The notes under the pieces: model-generated
What the model was told of the DNA's origin: nothing
What the model saw: the letters and a program-made list of their open reading frames with translations, nothing else
The model's database searches: none
Assembly: GCF_022288725.1 (NCBI RefSeq)
Contig: NZ_JAKNTA010000011.1
Span: 1 to 64,000, forward strand
DNA from: Kitasatospora sp. A2-31
Lineage (GTDB): Bacteria; Actinomycetota; Actinomycetes; Streptomycetales; Streptomycetaceae
Length of the DNA: 64,000 nt
Direction: 5' to 3'
Made by a program: the position numbers and the translations under genes
In this document: piece after piece, positions 1 through 11,725 of the stretch
How positions within the stretch are numbered: the stretch's first letter is position 1
How the letters are laid out: the number at the start of each line of letters is the position of its first letter

Positions 1-631
<631 letters not shown>

Positions 632-1193
632 TGCTTGCCCGACTGTGCTCGATGAAGAGCTGCAGGCGACACACTCGCGTTGAGCGGCACGGCAACCACC
701 GGAATAGGGCGGCCACGCGCACTGCGTCCTCGCTGTGTTATTTCAAAAGGAATCTCCAACCCCAGAGAATCTGAGGCCGGGGATGTCAACATATCTGGCG
801 TTGACTTTTGGCACGCTGTTGAGTTCTCAAGGAACGGACGCTTCCTTCAGGCGGCTTTCACACCGGCCCTCCGGGCGCTTCGTTCTTTCGTGTTCCCAGC
901 TTATCAGACGATTTCCGCTCCGTTTCCGGGGCTTCGTTCATCCAACTCGCCGGTGTCTTCTAGGGCTTGACGCCCCGTCCGACGTTTCAAACTCTAGCCG
1001 ATCCCCGCCCCGAAAGGCGAATCCGGCCGCAATCCCCATAAACGCACACACCGAATAGACCCCGCTCCGAACAGGAGCGCGACAAAGCGCACCCAGCCCG
1101 AAAGGGAAGGAGTGGTGTTTCTAGGGATTGGCCGCCCCGGGACCGTCCGCGCAGATGCGTGTCCGGTGCTCCCTGCCGAGCGACCTGTGAACA
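632..1193 (-). promoter_or_regulatory. rRNA operon leader and promoter region
   Basis: This gene-free stretch separates the 16S gene from the SARP gene upstream on the same strand. The minus-strand sequence TTGAGAACTCAACAGCGTGC (around 815-835), followed by CCAAAAGTCAACG, is a leader element I know from streptomycete rrn operons, where it takes part in antitermination or RNase III processing. Further upstream are plausible -10 boxes on the minus strand: TAGAGT (plus 991-996) and GATAAG near 900-908. Several tandem promoters are expected for an rrn operon, but I could not assign -35 boxes with confidence. Confidence 0.7.
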
Positions 1194-3116
1194 CTACTCC
1201 CGCTTCGACGCCTCAGGCAAATGACGGGCGCCATGTACGGACGCTGCCCCTCGTGCTCCGGCCCCCGGTCGGCTCAGGGCGAACAGCCGGACCAGGTCGT
1301 GGAAGGCGTAGTGGCCCCGGACCGGGGCATCGAGCATCCCTGCCGCGGTGAGCCCGGCGAGGATCTCGCCGGCCGCGGGCTCCGGCACACCGAGCGCGGC
1401 GGCGGCTTCCGGTGCAGTGCAGACCGGGAGGGCGGCGAGCCGAGGAAGGGCGGCGGCGAGGTCCGCCGGCAGCAGCCGGTGGCTGCGGCGGAGCTCGGTC
1501 TCGACGGCGAGCCCGCCGACCCGCAGTTCGCCGAGCCGGCGGTGCTCGTCGCGCAACCGGTCGGCGAGGGCGGCGACGCTCCAGGCGGGCCGGGCCGCGA
1601 GCTTGGTGGCCGCGACCCGCAGGGCGAGCGGGAGGTGCCCGCAGGCCGCTGCGATGGCGTCGGCCGCCGCCGGCTCGGCGGCGATGCGGGCACGACCGGC
1701 CACGGCGGACAGGAACTCCACCGACTCCCGCGGCGCCAGGCGGCCGAGCCGCACGGCGAGCGACGGGGCGAGCCCTGTCGGACCCGAGCGGGCGGTGACG
1801 AGCACGGCGGCGGCCGGCCCGCCGGGCAGCAGGTGGCGCAGCTGCTCCTCGTCCCGGGCACCGTCGAGCACGACCAGCACGCGCCGACCGGCCAGCAGGG
1901 CCCGGTAGCGCTCCGCACGGTCCGCCGTGCGCTCCGGCAGCCCTTCCGCCGGCTCGCCCAGCGCGCGGAGGAAGCCGGCCAGGACGGTGCCGGGGTCGGC
2001 CGGTTCGTCCCCGGTGCCGTTCAGGTCGGCGTAGAGCTGGCCGTCGGCGAACGTGCCCCGCACCGTCCGGGCGACACGGACCGCGAGCGTGGTCTTGCCG
2101 ACCCCGAGCGCACCTGAGACCACCACCACGGTCGCTCCCGGCCGCCCGGCATCGCCCGTCAGGGCGTCGGCGATCAGTTCCACCTCTGGCGTGCGGCCGG
2201 TGAAGTCACCGACATCGGGCGGCAGTTGCGCCGGCACGGCCGGTGCGGCCGGGGCGGCCGGTCCGGGCGCGAACACTGACGCGGGCATGGACGCTGACGC
2301 GGGCGCGGCCGGGGCTGCGGAAGCGCTCAGGGTCGGGGCGACGGGCGCGGGCGGCGCGAGTCCGGGATCGGCGCGCAGGATCCGCTGTTGCATCCCCCGC
2401 AGCTCCGGGCCGGGTTCGACGCCGATCTCCTCCGCCAGCACCCGGCGGGCGTCGGCGAACACCTCCAGGGCCTCCGCCTGCCGGCCGGCGCGGTAGAGGG
2501 CGGTCATCAGCAGGGCCCGCAGGCCCTCGCGCAGCGGGTGCTCGGCCGCCAGCGCGGTCAGCTCCTCGATCAGTCGGGCGTGCTCACCGAGGCCGAGTTC
2601 GAGCTCCAGGCAGTCTTCGAGGACGGTCAGCCGGCGCTCGGCGAGCCGCTCACGCTGCCGTTCGGCGTCGGGGCCCGGCACGCCGGACAGCGCGGTGCCC
2701 GTCCACAGCGCCAGGGCCTCGCGGTACCGGCGGGCGGCCTCCGCCGGCTCGCCGCACTCCCGGTGGCGCCGGGCCGCGTCCGCCAGTCGGTCGAACTCGG
2801 CGGCGTCCAGTCCGTCACCCGCGAGGTCCAGCGCGTACCCGCCGCCCCGGGACGCCAGGACCGCTGCCGCGTCGCCCCCGGCGGCACCGACGGCGGCCCG
2901 CAGCTTGGAGATGTGGTTGCGCACCACCGCACCGGCGGAGGCCGGCGCGTTCTCCCCCCAGACCAGGCCGGCCAGGGCGTCGGCCGGCACGACGTGCCCG
3001 GCGCGCAGCGCCAGCGCCGCCAGCACCGCCTGGCGCTGCGCGGACCCGGCCGCCACCTCCCGGCCGCCGTACCGGACCCGCACCGGCCCCAGCACGGAGA
3101 TCCGCAGCCCCGTCAT
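1194..3116 (-). CDS. AfsR/SARP-family regulator (DNA-binding + BTAD + NB-ARC)
   Basis: A 640-residue transcriptional activator of the SARP/AfsR type. The N-terminus (MTGLRISVLGPVRV) begins an OmpR-like winged helix (about residues 1-95), followed by a bacterial transcriptional activation domain (about 100-250), an Ala/Pro linker and a STAND NTPase domain with a Walker A loop GALGVGKTTL near residue 332. It ends shortly after the winged-helix part of the ATPase (HDLVRLFALS), so the C-terminal TPR sensor of full-length AfsR-like proteins is missing. The ATG at 3116 was chosen over upstream codons because the SARP domain starts there and a GGAGG-type ribosome site lies just upstream. It is divergent from the paralogue at 3452 and lies upstream of the rrn promoter region. 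Its target genes are unknown. Confidence 0.88.
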   Translation of the reverse strand: MTGLRISVLGPVRVRYGGREVAAGSAQRQAVLAALALRAGHVVPADALAGLVWGENAPASAGAVVRNHISKLRAAVGAAGGDAAAVLASRGGGYALDLAGDGLDAAEFDRLADAARRHRECGEPAEAARRYREALALWTGTALSGVPGPDAERQRERLAERRLTVLEDCLELELGLGEHARLIEELTALAAEHPLREGLRALLMTALYRAGRQAEALEVFADARRVLAEEIGVEPGPELRGMQQRILRADPGLAPPAPVAPTLSASAAPAAPASASMPASVFAPGPAAPAAPAVPAQLPPDVGDFTGRTPEVELIADALTGDAGRPGATVVVVSGALGVGKTTLAVRVARTVRGTFADGQLYADLNGTGDEPADPGTVLAGFLRALGEPAEGLPERTADRAERYRALLAGRRVLVVLDGARDEEQLRHLLPGGPAAAVLVTARSGPTGLAPSLAVRLGRLAPRESVEFLSAVAGRARIAAEPAAADAIAAACGHLPLALRVAATKLAARPAWSVAALADRLRDEHRRLGELRVGGLAVETELRRSHRLLPADLAAALPRLAALPVCTAPEAAAALGVPEPAAGEILAGLTAAGMLDAPVRGHYAFHDLVRLFALSRPGAGARGAASVHGARHLPEASKRE

Positions 3117-3262
3117 CCCCCGCCCCGCCCCTCCACGACACCACCGCGACGAGACCGGCTCCCCCCGGCTCCCGTCCGGAACCGTCCCGCCGATCGGCCC
3201 CGTGGCCTCGTGACTGTCCGTCACCGCCGCGCGCCCGGATCCACCCGATACCGACGTCTCCG

Positions 3263-3289
3263 ATGGGATTGTCCCATGCCCGTCGGGCA
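3263..3289. promoter_or_regulatory. Two abutting palindromes between divergent SARP genes
   Basis: The 335-bp region between the two divergent SARP genes holds two perfect palindromes that share one base: ATGGGA-TTG-TCCCAT at 3263-3277 and TGCCCG-T-CGGGCA at 3277-3289. They lie about 147 bp upstream of the left gene and 163 bp upstream of the right one. Their place in a shared promoter region suggests regulator binding sites; this is inference. The rest of the interval shows no other gene. Confidence 0.4.
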
Positions 3290-3451
3290 CGCCGCGCGCC
3301 ACCGGGGAACGGTCCCGGCGGCCGGAACCGGGTAGGTTGGCCCGTCTCGCCCCGTTCGTCTCGCCCCGGCCGCCGCGCTGCGGTGGGCGCGCCGCGGAGT
3401 CCCGGCGTCGCAGGGGCGGGAACGGCACACGAACGAACGGGTGGAAGAGAC

Positions 3452-6256
3452 GTGACCGGCATTCGGATATCCCTGCTCGGACCGGTACGGGCCTGGCGAG
3501 GTGACGCGGAGCTCCCGCTCGGCCCGGCCCAGCGACGTGCGGTGCTGGCCGTGCTCGCGGGAGCCGAGGGCCGTGCGGTCACCACCGAGGAGTTGGTCGA
3601 CGGTCTCTGGGGCGAGGACCCGCCGAACCACGCCGTCGCCGCCGTCCGCAACCACGTCTCCGGGCTGCGCTCCGTGCTGGAGGAGGACCGCACCGCACCG
3701 AAGTTGCTGGTCTCGGTGGGCGGCGGCTACGCCCTCCGGCTCGCACCCGACGGGACGGACCTCGCGGTCTTCCAGCAGTTGGCCCAGGATGCCGCCCGCC
3801 TCCGGGCCGGGGGCGATCCCGCCGGGGCGGCCGCGCAGCTGCGCCGGGCACTGGAACTGCCGACGGGGACGCCGCTGGCGGGCGTCCCGGGTGGCCACGC
3901 CGAGCGGCAGCGGGAACGGCTCGCCCAGCTCCGCCTCGCCGTCCTGCACGAGCGCCTCGAACTCGACCTGGAGCTCGGCCGCCACGCCGAGCAGGTGGAC
4001 GAGCTCACCGCCCTGGTGGAGGAGTTCCCCCTGCACGAGGGGCTGGCGGGGCTGCTGATGACCGCGCTGTACCGCAGCGGCCGACCGGCCGAGGCCCTGG
4101 CGACGTTCACCGCCACCTGCCGCGCCCTGGACACCGGGCTGGGCGTGGAACCGACCTTCCCGCTGCGCGAACTGCACGAGCGGATCCGGCGGGGCGACCC
4201 CGGCCTCGCCGTGCCGGCCGCGGCTCCCGCGAATCCCGCGCCGACGGCCGCGGAGCGGCGGGCGAACCGCCCGCGACCCGAGCAACTTCCCTCGGAGGCA
4301 TCGGAGTTCACCGGCCGACGGGAGCTGGTGCGGTCCCTGGTGGAGCTGGTGGAGAAGCCGCCCGCCTTCGCCCCCACCATCGTCGCCGTCGCCGGCATGG
4401 GCGGCGTCGGCAAGACCGCGCTCGCCGTCCACCTCGCCCGGCGGGTCCGCGCCCGCTTCCCCGACGGGCAGCTCTACGTCAACCTGCGTGGCGGCCGCCC
4501 TGACCCGATGGAACCCGGGGCGGTCCTGGTCCACTTCCTGCGGTCGCTGGGCGTGCCCGAGAGCGCTGTCCCCGACCACCTGGAGGAGCGGTCCGCGCTG
4601 TTCCGGTCGCTGCTCGCCGAGCGCCGCGTCCTGGTCGTCCTGGACGACGCCCGCGACCTCGGCCAGCTGCGCCCGCTGCTGCCCGGCTCCGAGCACAGCA
4701 CCGTCCTCGTCACCAGCCGTTCCAGCCTGCTCGGCCTGGCCCCCACCCGGCACGTGGACCTGGACGTCCTGGAGCCGGACGAGTCGCTCGAACTGCTCGC
4801 CCGGATCGCCGGCCGCCGGCGGGTCGCCGAGGAGCCGGAAGCTGCCCGCGAACTGCTCGCGGCCTGCTGTCACCTCCCGCTGGCCATCCGGATCGTCGCC
4901 GCGCGCAGCGCCCTGCGCCCGGACTGGTCGCTCGCCGCCATCGGCGCCCGGCTGGCCGACCGGCGGCAGCGGCTGGCGGAGCTCACCCTGCACGACCTGG
5001 CCGTCGAGGCCTGCTTCCAGCTCAGCTACGACCAGCTGACGCCGGGCGCCGCGCACGCCTTCCGGCTGCTGGCCGTCCCGCAGACCGCCGACCTGTCCCT
5101 GCCGGCCGCCGCGGCGGCCCTGGAGCTGACCGAACACGCCGCCCTGGACGTCCTGGACGACCTCGTCCACGCCGGTCTGCTGGAGTGCCCGGCCCCCGAC
5201 CGGTACCGGTACCACGACCTGCTGCGCCTGTTCGCCCAGGCCCGGGCCGAGCAGCTCGACTCGCCGCAGGAGCGCGCCGCTCTGATCCTCCGGATGGTCG
5301 ACCAGGCGGTGGCCACCGCGGCCGACGCCTACCGGACAGTCCGCCCCTCCCATGCCATCGCCGACGCGATCGGGGCGGTGCCAGCGGCCGGTCCGGCGCT
5401 GTCCGACCGCGCGGGCGCGCGCCGCTGGCTGGACGAGGAGGGCGGGAACCTGCTGGCCCTGGCCGAGCAGGCGCTCGGCATCGCCGACGCGCACCGCGTC
5501 GTCGCCGATCTGCTGCTCGCCCTCGACCCGCACCTGGAGGCCGGGTTCCGGTGGCGCGAGCTGATCGACGTCTGCCGCCGCACGATGCGGCAGGCCGCCG
5601 ACCGGGGCGACGCCCGGGCCGAGGGGCGGGCCGGCTACATGCTCGGTGGCGGTCTGATGCAGCTGGGCCGGCTGGACGAGGCCGAACCGGTCGCCGCCCG
5701 GGCCGCCGATCAGGCCCGCAGCTGCCGGGACCTGCCGGTGCTGGCCGAGGTCCTCAACGTCTGCGCCATGATCGCCCACATCCGGCAGCGCACCGAGGAG
5801 TCACACGTCCTGCACGCCGAGACGGTCCGCCTGGCCGAGGAGTGCGGCAGCGCCTGGACCACGGCGAACGCCATGGCCACCAGCGTCCCGTGGCACCTGA
5901 CCCGCGGCGACGCCGGGACGGCCGTCCGCGCGGCCGAGCGGAGCCTGGCCCTGTTCCGCGCCCTCGACGATCCGTTCGGCGAGGTCTACGCCCTGCACTC
6001 GACCGGGCGCGCGGCGCGCGTCCTCGGCGACACCGAGCGCGCGATCTCGCTGCACGAACAGGGTCTGGCACTGGCCGACGCCCACGGGTTCCTGGTCTTC
6101 GAGCCGATGGCGTTGCTGCACCTCGCCAACTGCCACCTGGAGGCGGGCCGGCCGGCCGAGGCGGCGGCGCGGGCCGAGCAGGCCGTGACGGCCAGTCGGC
6201 GGCTGCACCGGCAGGACACCGAGACCGCGGCGCTCGACCTGCTAGGCCGTCTCTGA
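3452..6256 (+). CDS. AfsR-like SARP regulator with NB-ARC and TPR domains
   Basis: A 934-residue AfsR-type regulator. From the N-terminus: winged-helix DNA-binding domain beginning VTGIRISLLGPVRAW (1-95), BTAD domain (about 100-245), NB-ARC ATPase with Walker A GMGGVGKTAL near residue 316 and a winged helix near 560-590, then about 230 residues of Ala/Leu/Arg-rich helical repeats typical of TPRs (about 700-934). The GTG at 3452 was chosen because it opens the conserved SARP start and follows a GGAAGAGA ribosome site. It is paralogous to the divergent 1194-3116 gene, which lacks the TPR part. The last 15 bp overlap the convergent LAL gene. Family members activate antibiotic clusters; this one has no linked cluster nearby. 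Confidence 0.9.
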   Translation: MTGIRISLLGPVRAWRGDAELPLGPAQRRAVLAVLAGAEGRAVTTEELVDGLWGEDPPNHAVAAVRNHVSGLRSVLEEDRTAPKLLVSVGGGYALRLAPDGTDLAVFQQLAQDAARLRAGGDPAGAAAQLRRALELPTGTPLAGVPGGHAERQRERLAQLRLAVLHERLELDLELGRHAEQVDELTALVEEFPLHEGLAGLLMTALYRSGRPAEALATFTATCRALDTGLGVEPTFPLRELHERIRRGDPGLAVPAAAPANPAPTAAERRANRPRPEQLPSEASEFTGRRELVRSLVELVEKPPAFAPTIVAVAGMGGVGKTALAVHLARRVRARFPDGQLYVNLRGGRPDPMEPGAVLVHFLRSLGVPESAVPDHLEERSALFRSLLAERRVLVVLDDARDLGQLRPLLPGSEHSTVLVTSRSSLLGLAPTRHVDLDVLEPDESLELLARIAGRRRVAEEPEAARELLAACCHLPLAIRIVAARSALRPDWSLAAIGARLADRRQRLAELTLHDLAVEACFQLSYDQLTPGAAHAFRLLAVPQTADLSLPAAAAALELTEHAALDVLDDLVHAGLLECPAPDRYRYHDLLRLFAQARAEQLDSPQERAALILRMVDQAVATAADAYRTVRPSHAIADAIGAVPAAGPALSDRAGARRWLDEEGGNLLALAEQALGIADAHRVVADLLLALDPHLEAGFRWRELIDVCRRTMRQAADRGDARAEGRAGYMLGGGLMQLGRLDEAEPVAARAADQARSCRDLPVLAEVLNVCAMIAHIRQRTEESHVLHAETVRLAEECGSAWTTANAMATSVPWHLTRGDAGTAVRAAERSLALFRALDDPFGEVYALHSTGRAARVLGDTERAISLHEQGLALADAHGFLVFEPMALLHLANCHLEAGRPAEAAARAEQAVTASRRLHRQDTETAALDLLGRL

Positions 6257-9202
6257 CCCGGCCCGGGGCGGGTTCGAGGGGGCGAGCGCCGCGGCCAGCC
6301 CGGGGCGGCCGTCGATGCCGAGCTTGCCGTAGACGTGGGTCAGGTGGACCTCCACCGTGCGCAGGCCGACGAACAGGTGCTGGGCGATCTCCCGGTTGGT
6401 CATGCCCCGGGCCGCCAGGCCCGCCACCCGGTGCTCGGTCGGGGTGAGGGACGCCGGCCCGTGGAAGGACCGGGTGCGCGGGCGGTCGCCGGCCGCGCGG
6501 AGTTCGTCCAGGGCGCGGTCGGCGACCAGCACCGCCCCGCAGCGGTGGGCCACGGTCACGGCCTCCTGGAGGCACGCGCGGGCCTCCGCCACCCGCCCGG
6601 CGCGGCGCAGCCGGGCCCCGAGGTCGCCCAGGGCCTGGGCGTGCCGGGACCGGCCCGGGGTGCCGGCCAGCGTCCGGACGGCTTCGCGCAGCAGCTCCAG
6701 ACCCTCCGGCCCGCCGGTGGCGAGGCCGAGCGCGCGCCGGGCGGCGCCGACGGCCTCGGGCACGCCCCACCGCAGGGCGAGCTCCAACTCCTCCGCCGCC
6801 AGGATCCGGGCCTGCTCGGGCTCGCCGAGCGCCGCCAGGGCCAGGGCGGCCTCGGAGCGCCAGGGGTAGATCCACGGGCAGCGCATGCCCCGGGCCCCGG
6901 TCCGCCGGCCGCATTCGCGGAAGTCGGTGAGCGCCTCGGCGGGCCGGCCCTGGGCCGCCCTCAGCCGGCCGCGGACGAGATGGACGTGGTCGTTGATCCA
7001 GTGGCCGTTCAGTTCGCCGGTCAGTCCGGCCCGCTCGAGGAGGTCCTGCGCCTCGGTGAGCCGGCCCTGCAGGACGAGCGCCTCGGTGAGGGTGGCGGCC
7101 GCCAGGACGCTGTGGCTGTGTCGCGGGTCGACGCCGATCTCCCGGAGCGCCGCCAGGGCGGCCTCCGCCTCGTCCTGACAGTCCGGCACCCGGCCGAGCT
7201 GGCCGTAGACGGACGCCCGGATGATGCGGCTGTGCGCGAGGGCGAAGGCGGAGCCGCGGGTGCGGGCCTGTTCCACGGCGGCGTCGGCGTAGTCGAGGGC
7301 CAGCTCGGTCTCCCCGGTGGCGCCGAGGAGGAGCACGGCGCCGGAGTAGACGAAGGACTCGTCGTCCGCCGGGTTCATCCCGTGCGTGAGCGCCTGCCGC
7401 ACCAGGGCCACGGCCTCGGCCGCAGACTCGCCGCGCAGGATCGCGCGCAGGCCCAGCAGCGCCGCCAGCGGCCGCTGCGCCGAGGTGCCGGCGGCGTCCT
7501 CGATCCGCAGGTCCAGCAGCCGGGGCAGCACTCCGGGTGCCGACTCGACCTCGTGCAGGCCGGCGTAGACGTGGTCGATCTCCAGCCGCAGGGCGAGTGC
7601 GGTGTCGGTTCCGCGCAGCGAGGCGGCGGTGCGTTCGAGGACGGCCAGGCCGTCCGGGTAGCGGTCCACGGCGAACAGCGCGCCGGCCAGGCGGCGCGCC
7701 GCGGCGGCCCGTTCGGCCGGGTCGCGGGAGAGGTCCAGCCCCAGCCAGAGGTTGCGGACCGCCTCCGGGACGTCGAAGGCGAGGCCCGCCTCCCCCAGCC
7801 GGATGACCAGGGTGGCGCGCACTTCGTCCTCCAGGGGTTCGCGCAGCGCGCGGCGCAGCAGCTCGGCCGCGCGGTCGGCGGCGCCCCTGCTCAGCGCCGC
7901 CGCGGCGGCGCGCTCCAGCACCTCGGGCACCCAGGGCAGGCCCAGCGACGCGTGGACGGCGTGGGCGGCGGTCTGTTCCGCGGGAGCGTCCTGGGCGAGC
8001 ATCAGCTCGGCGGCTCGGACGTGGACGTCCTGGCGGATGCTGGGCAGGACGTCGTCGGCGAGGGCGATCCCGATCATCGGACAGGTGAAGGCGGCGCTGT
8101 GCCCGGCCCGGCGCATCAGGCCGCTCCGTTCCAGTGCGTGGACGGCGTCCAGGACCGCGGGCTCCGGCAGGCCGGTGGCGGCGGCGACCACGTCGAGGGC
8201 CGGGGTGCCCCCCAGCACGGCGACCGCCCGGGCGACGTCCCGGGTGTGCGGGCCCGCCGCGGTGACGAGCAGGTCGAGCGCCCGGCCGGCGTCGGCCGGG
8301 ACGAAGCGGGTGATCCGGGCCGCGGTCTGCGTGTCGGGCGCGCGCCCGGCGGCCTTGATCGTGCGCAGCAGGGTGTGCAGCAGGAACGGGTTGCCGCCCG
8401 TCGTGGTCCGGACGGCCTCGCGGAAGCGGTCGTCGCCGGGCTCGCCGAGGAGCGCCTCGGTGGCGGCGGCCACGGACTCGTCGTCGAGGGCGGTCAGCGC
8501 GACCCGGTGCCGGAAGAGCGGGGCCAGCCGGCCCAGGACGTCCGGGTCGGCTGTCGCGGGGGCGGGGCCGACGGTGGCGACGACGACCACCGGCAGTTCG
8601 TCGGCCCGACGGAGCAGGCGCTGGAGCCAGAGCAGCGAGGCCCGGTCGGCCCACTGCAGGTCGTCGATGCCGATGACGAGGCGGGCGCGGGCGGCGAGGT
8701 CCGCGGTCAGCCGGTACAGCGCGCTCAGCGTCGCGGCGGTCGGGTCGTCGGCGGGCGCGGACGGGGCCGAGGGCCCGGCGGGCCAGAGGAGTTCGGCGGC
8801 GCGCGCCGCGGGTCCGGCGTGCGGGGCGTCGGGAGGGCCGTCGGCCCCGCCGGCGGCGACGAGTGCCGGCTCGAAGAGCTGCCGGGCGACACCGAGCTCC
8901 ACCCCCTGCTCGGAAGGGTCCGCCCAGGCCGACAGGACGGTGTCGCCGTCGCGGCGGGCCCGTCCGAGCGCGGCCCGGAGCAGTGCGGTCCGGCCGGTGC
9001 CGAACTCACCCTCGATCAGGACGAACGTCCCGTTCACCGCCCCCTGCCTCAACAGCCCTTCCAGTGCTTCGAGTTCGCGCTCGCGGCCGATCAGCAGGGG
9101 GTCGTCCGAGCGGCGGCGCGGCCGGCCGGCGACCGGGCCGGCGGTACGGCTGCGGGGGCGGGGCACGGCGGGGGCGGACGTCACGGCGGAGAGTTCAGGC
9201 AT
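6242..9202 (-). CDS. LAL-family (large ATP-binding LuxR) transcriptional regulator
   Basis: A 986-residue protein with the LAL architecture. An N-terminal AAA/STAND ATPase domain has the P-loop GEFGTGRTALL near residue 64 and a Walker B-like VIGIDDLQWAD near 180-190. A long helical-repeat middle follows, and then a C-terminal LuxR/NarL helix-turn-helix (LTPTEHRVAGLAARGMTNRE, then a recognition helix ending TVEVHLTHVYGKLGI) at about 915-970. LAL proteins are usually pathway-specific or carbon-responsive activators. The ATG at 9202 opens a short Pro/Arg leader before the ATPase domain. Its 3' end overlaps the SARP gene at 3452-6256 tail to tail by 15 bp, and a large palindrome sits upstream of its start. 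Confidence 0.9.
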   Translation of the reverse strand: MPELSAVTSAPAVPRPRSRTAGPVAGRPRRRSDDPLLIGRERELEALEGLLRQGAVNGTFVLIEGEFGTGRTALLRAALGRARRDGDTVLSAWADPSEQGVELGVARQLFEPALVAAGGADGPPDAPHAGPAARAAELLWPAGPSAPSAPADDPTAATLSALYRLTADLAARARLVIGIDDLQWADRASLLWLQRLLRRADELPVVVVATVGPAPATADPDVLGRLAPLFRHRVALTALDDESVAAATEALLGEPGDDRFREAVRTTTGGNPFLLHTLLRTIKAAGRAPDTQTAARITRFVPADAGRALDLLVTAAGPHTRDVARAVAVLGGTPALDVVAAATGLPEPAVLDAVHALERSGLMRRAGHSAAFTCPMIGIALADDVLPSIRQDVHVRAAELMLAQDAPAEQTAAHAVHASLGLPWVPEVLERAAAAALSRGAADRAAELLRRALREPLEDEVRATLVIRLGEAGLAFDVPEAVRNLWLGLDLSRDPAERAAAARRLAGALFAVDRYPDGLAVLERTAASLRGTDTALALRLEIDHVYAGLHEVESAPGVLPRLLDLRIEDAAGTSAQRPLAALLGLRAILRGESAAEAVALVRQALTHGMNPADDESFVYSGAVLLLGATGETELALDYADAAVEQARTRGSAFALAHSRIIRASVYGQLGRVPDCQDEAEAALAALREIGVDPRHSHSVLAAATLTEALVLQGRLTEAQDLLERAGLTGELNGHWINDHVHLVRGRLRAAQGRPAEALTDFRECGRRTGARGMRCPWIYPWRSEAALALAALGEPEQARILAAEELELALRWGVPEAVGAARRALGLATGGPEGLELLREAVRTLAGTPGRSRHAQALGDLGARLRRAGRVAEARACLQEAVTVAHRCGAVLVADRALDELRAAGDRPRTRSFHGPASLTPTEHRVAGLAARGMTNREIAQHLFVGLRTVEVHLTHVYGKLGIDGRPGLAAALAPSNPPRAGSETA

Positions 9203-9251
9203 CGGTGCTCAAGGGTGCTGGTCGGGTTCCGGGACCGGCCGGTGGCCGGTT

Positions 9252-9301
9252 GTCCGGTCGGTTCCGGAGGGTCGTCGACGACCCTCCGGAACCGACCGGA
9301 C
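9252..9301 (-). terminator. 50-bp perfect palindrome, probable acs terminator
   Basis: Positions 9252-9301 form a perfect 50-bp palindrome with no spacer (25-bp arms, core gtcgtcgacgac). It lies 68 bp beyond the acs stop codon (9369, minus strand) and 50 bp before the LAL start (9202). A hairpin this strong without a U-tract is typical of streptomycete terminators. Because it is perfectly symmetrical, a protein-binding role is also possible. Confidence 0.75.
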
Positions 9302-9368
9302 CTCCATCCTGCCGAGCACGTGTAACTGCCTGATAAGTCGTCCGTGCCCCTACGTCATGCGGCCGGGC

Positions 9369-11351
<1,983 letters not shown>

Positions 11352-11725
11352 CGCGCACTCCTCATGCTGTTCTTGCTGTTCCCGCCGGGTTCCGGCGGGA
11401 GGCGGCCGTTCCCGGCGGCTCCCCTCGATCCTCGGGGCCGCCGACGAGTGCTCCGGCCCGGATCGGGAAGAACTCTCGGTACCCGGTACCAAACCTTTCG
11501 GTACCGGGGCGGCCACCGGTCGGACCGAACCCCGGCTCCGCGCTTGTGGCCGAAACGCCGTCAACCGGCCAAATCCTTCGGTTCCGACCGTCATCCGCCA
11601 CCGTCCGGCCGGTCCTAGCGTGACCACCGGCGGCGTCCGACGGTTGGGCTCCGTCGAGCGGCCGCACCCGTCACGCACAGGTCGGCCCCTCGCCCATCGG
11701 GGGACGGTAGGAAGGGGAACAACGG
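11352..11725. promoter_or_regulatory. acs upstream region with three GGTACC sites
   Basis: A divergent intergenic region between acs (minus) and the secreted-protein gene (plus). It carries three copies of the palindrome GGTACC at 11478-11483, 11485-11490 and 11500-11505, 127-154 bp upstream of the acs start. A TTGACG that could serve as a -35 for acs lies near 11556-11561 on the minus strand, without a convincing -10. The clustered palindromes could bind a regulator of acetate metabolism; this is inference. Confidence 0.3.

Noticed and set aside
2243..3451. Extension of the second SARP ORF upstream to 2243
   Set aside because: The added sequence is Arg/Pro-rich shadow of the divergent SARP gene; the conserved SARP start and a ribosome site fix the start at 3452.
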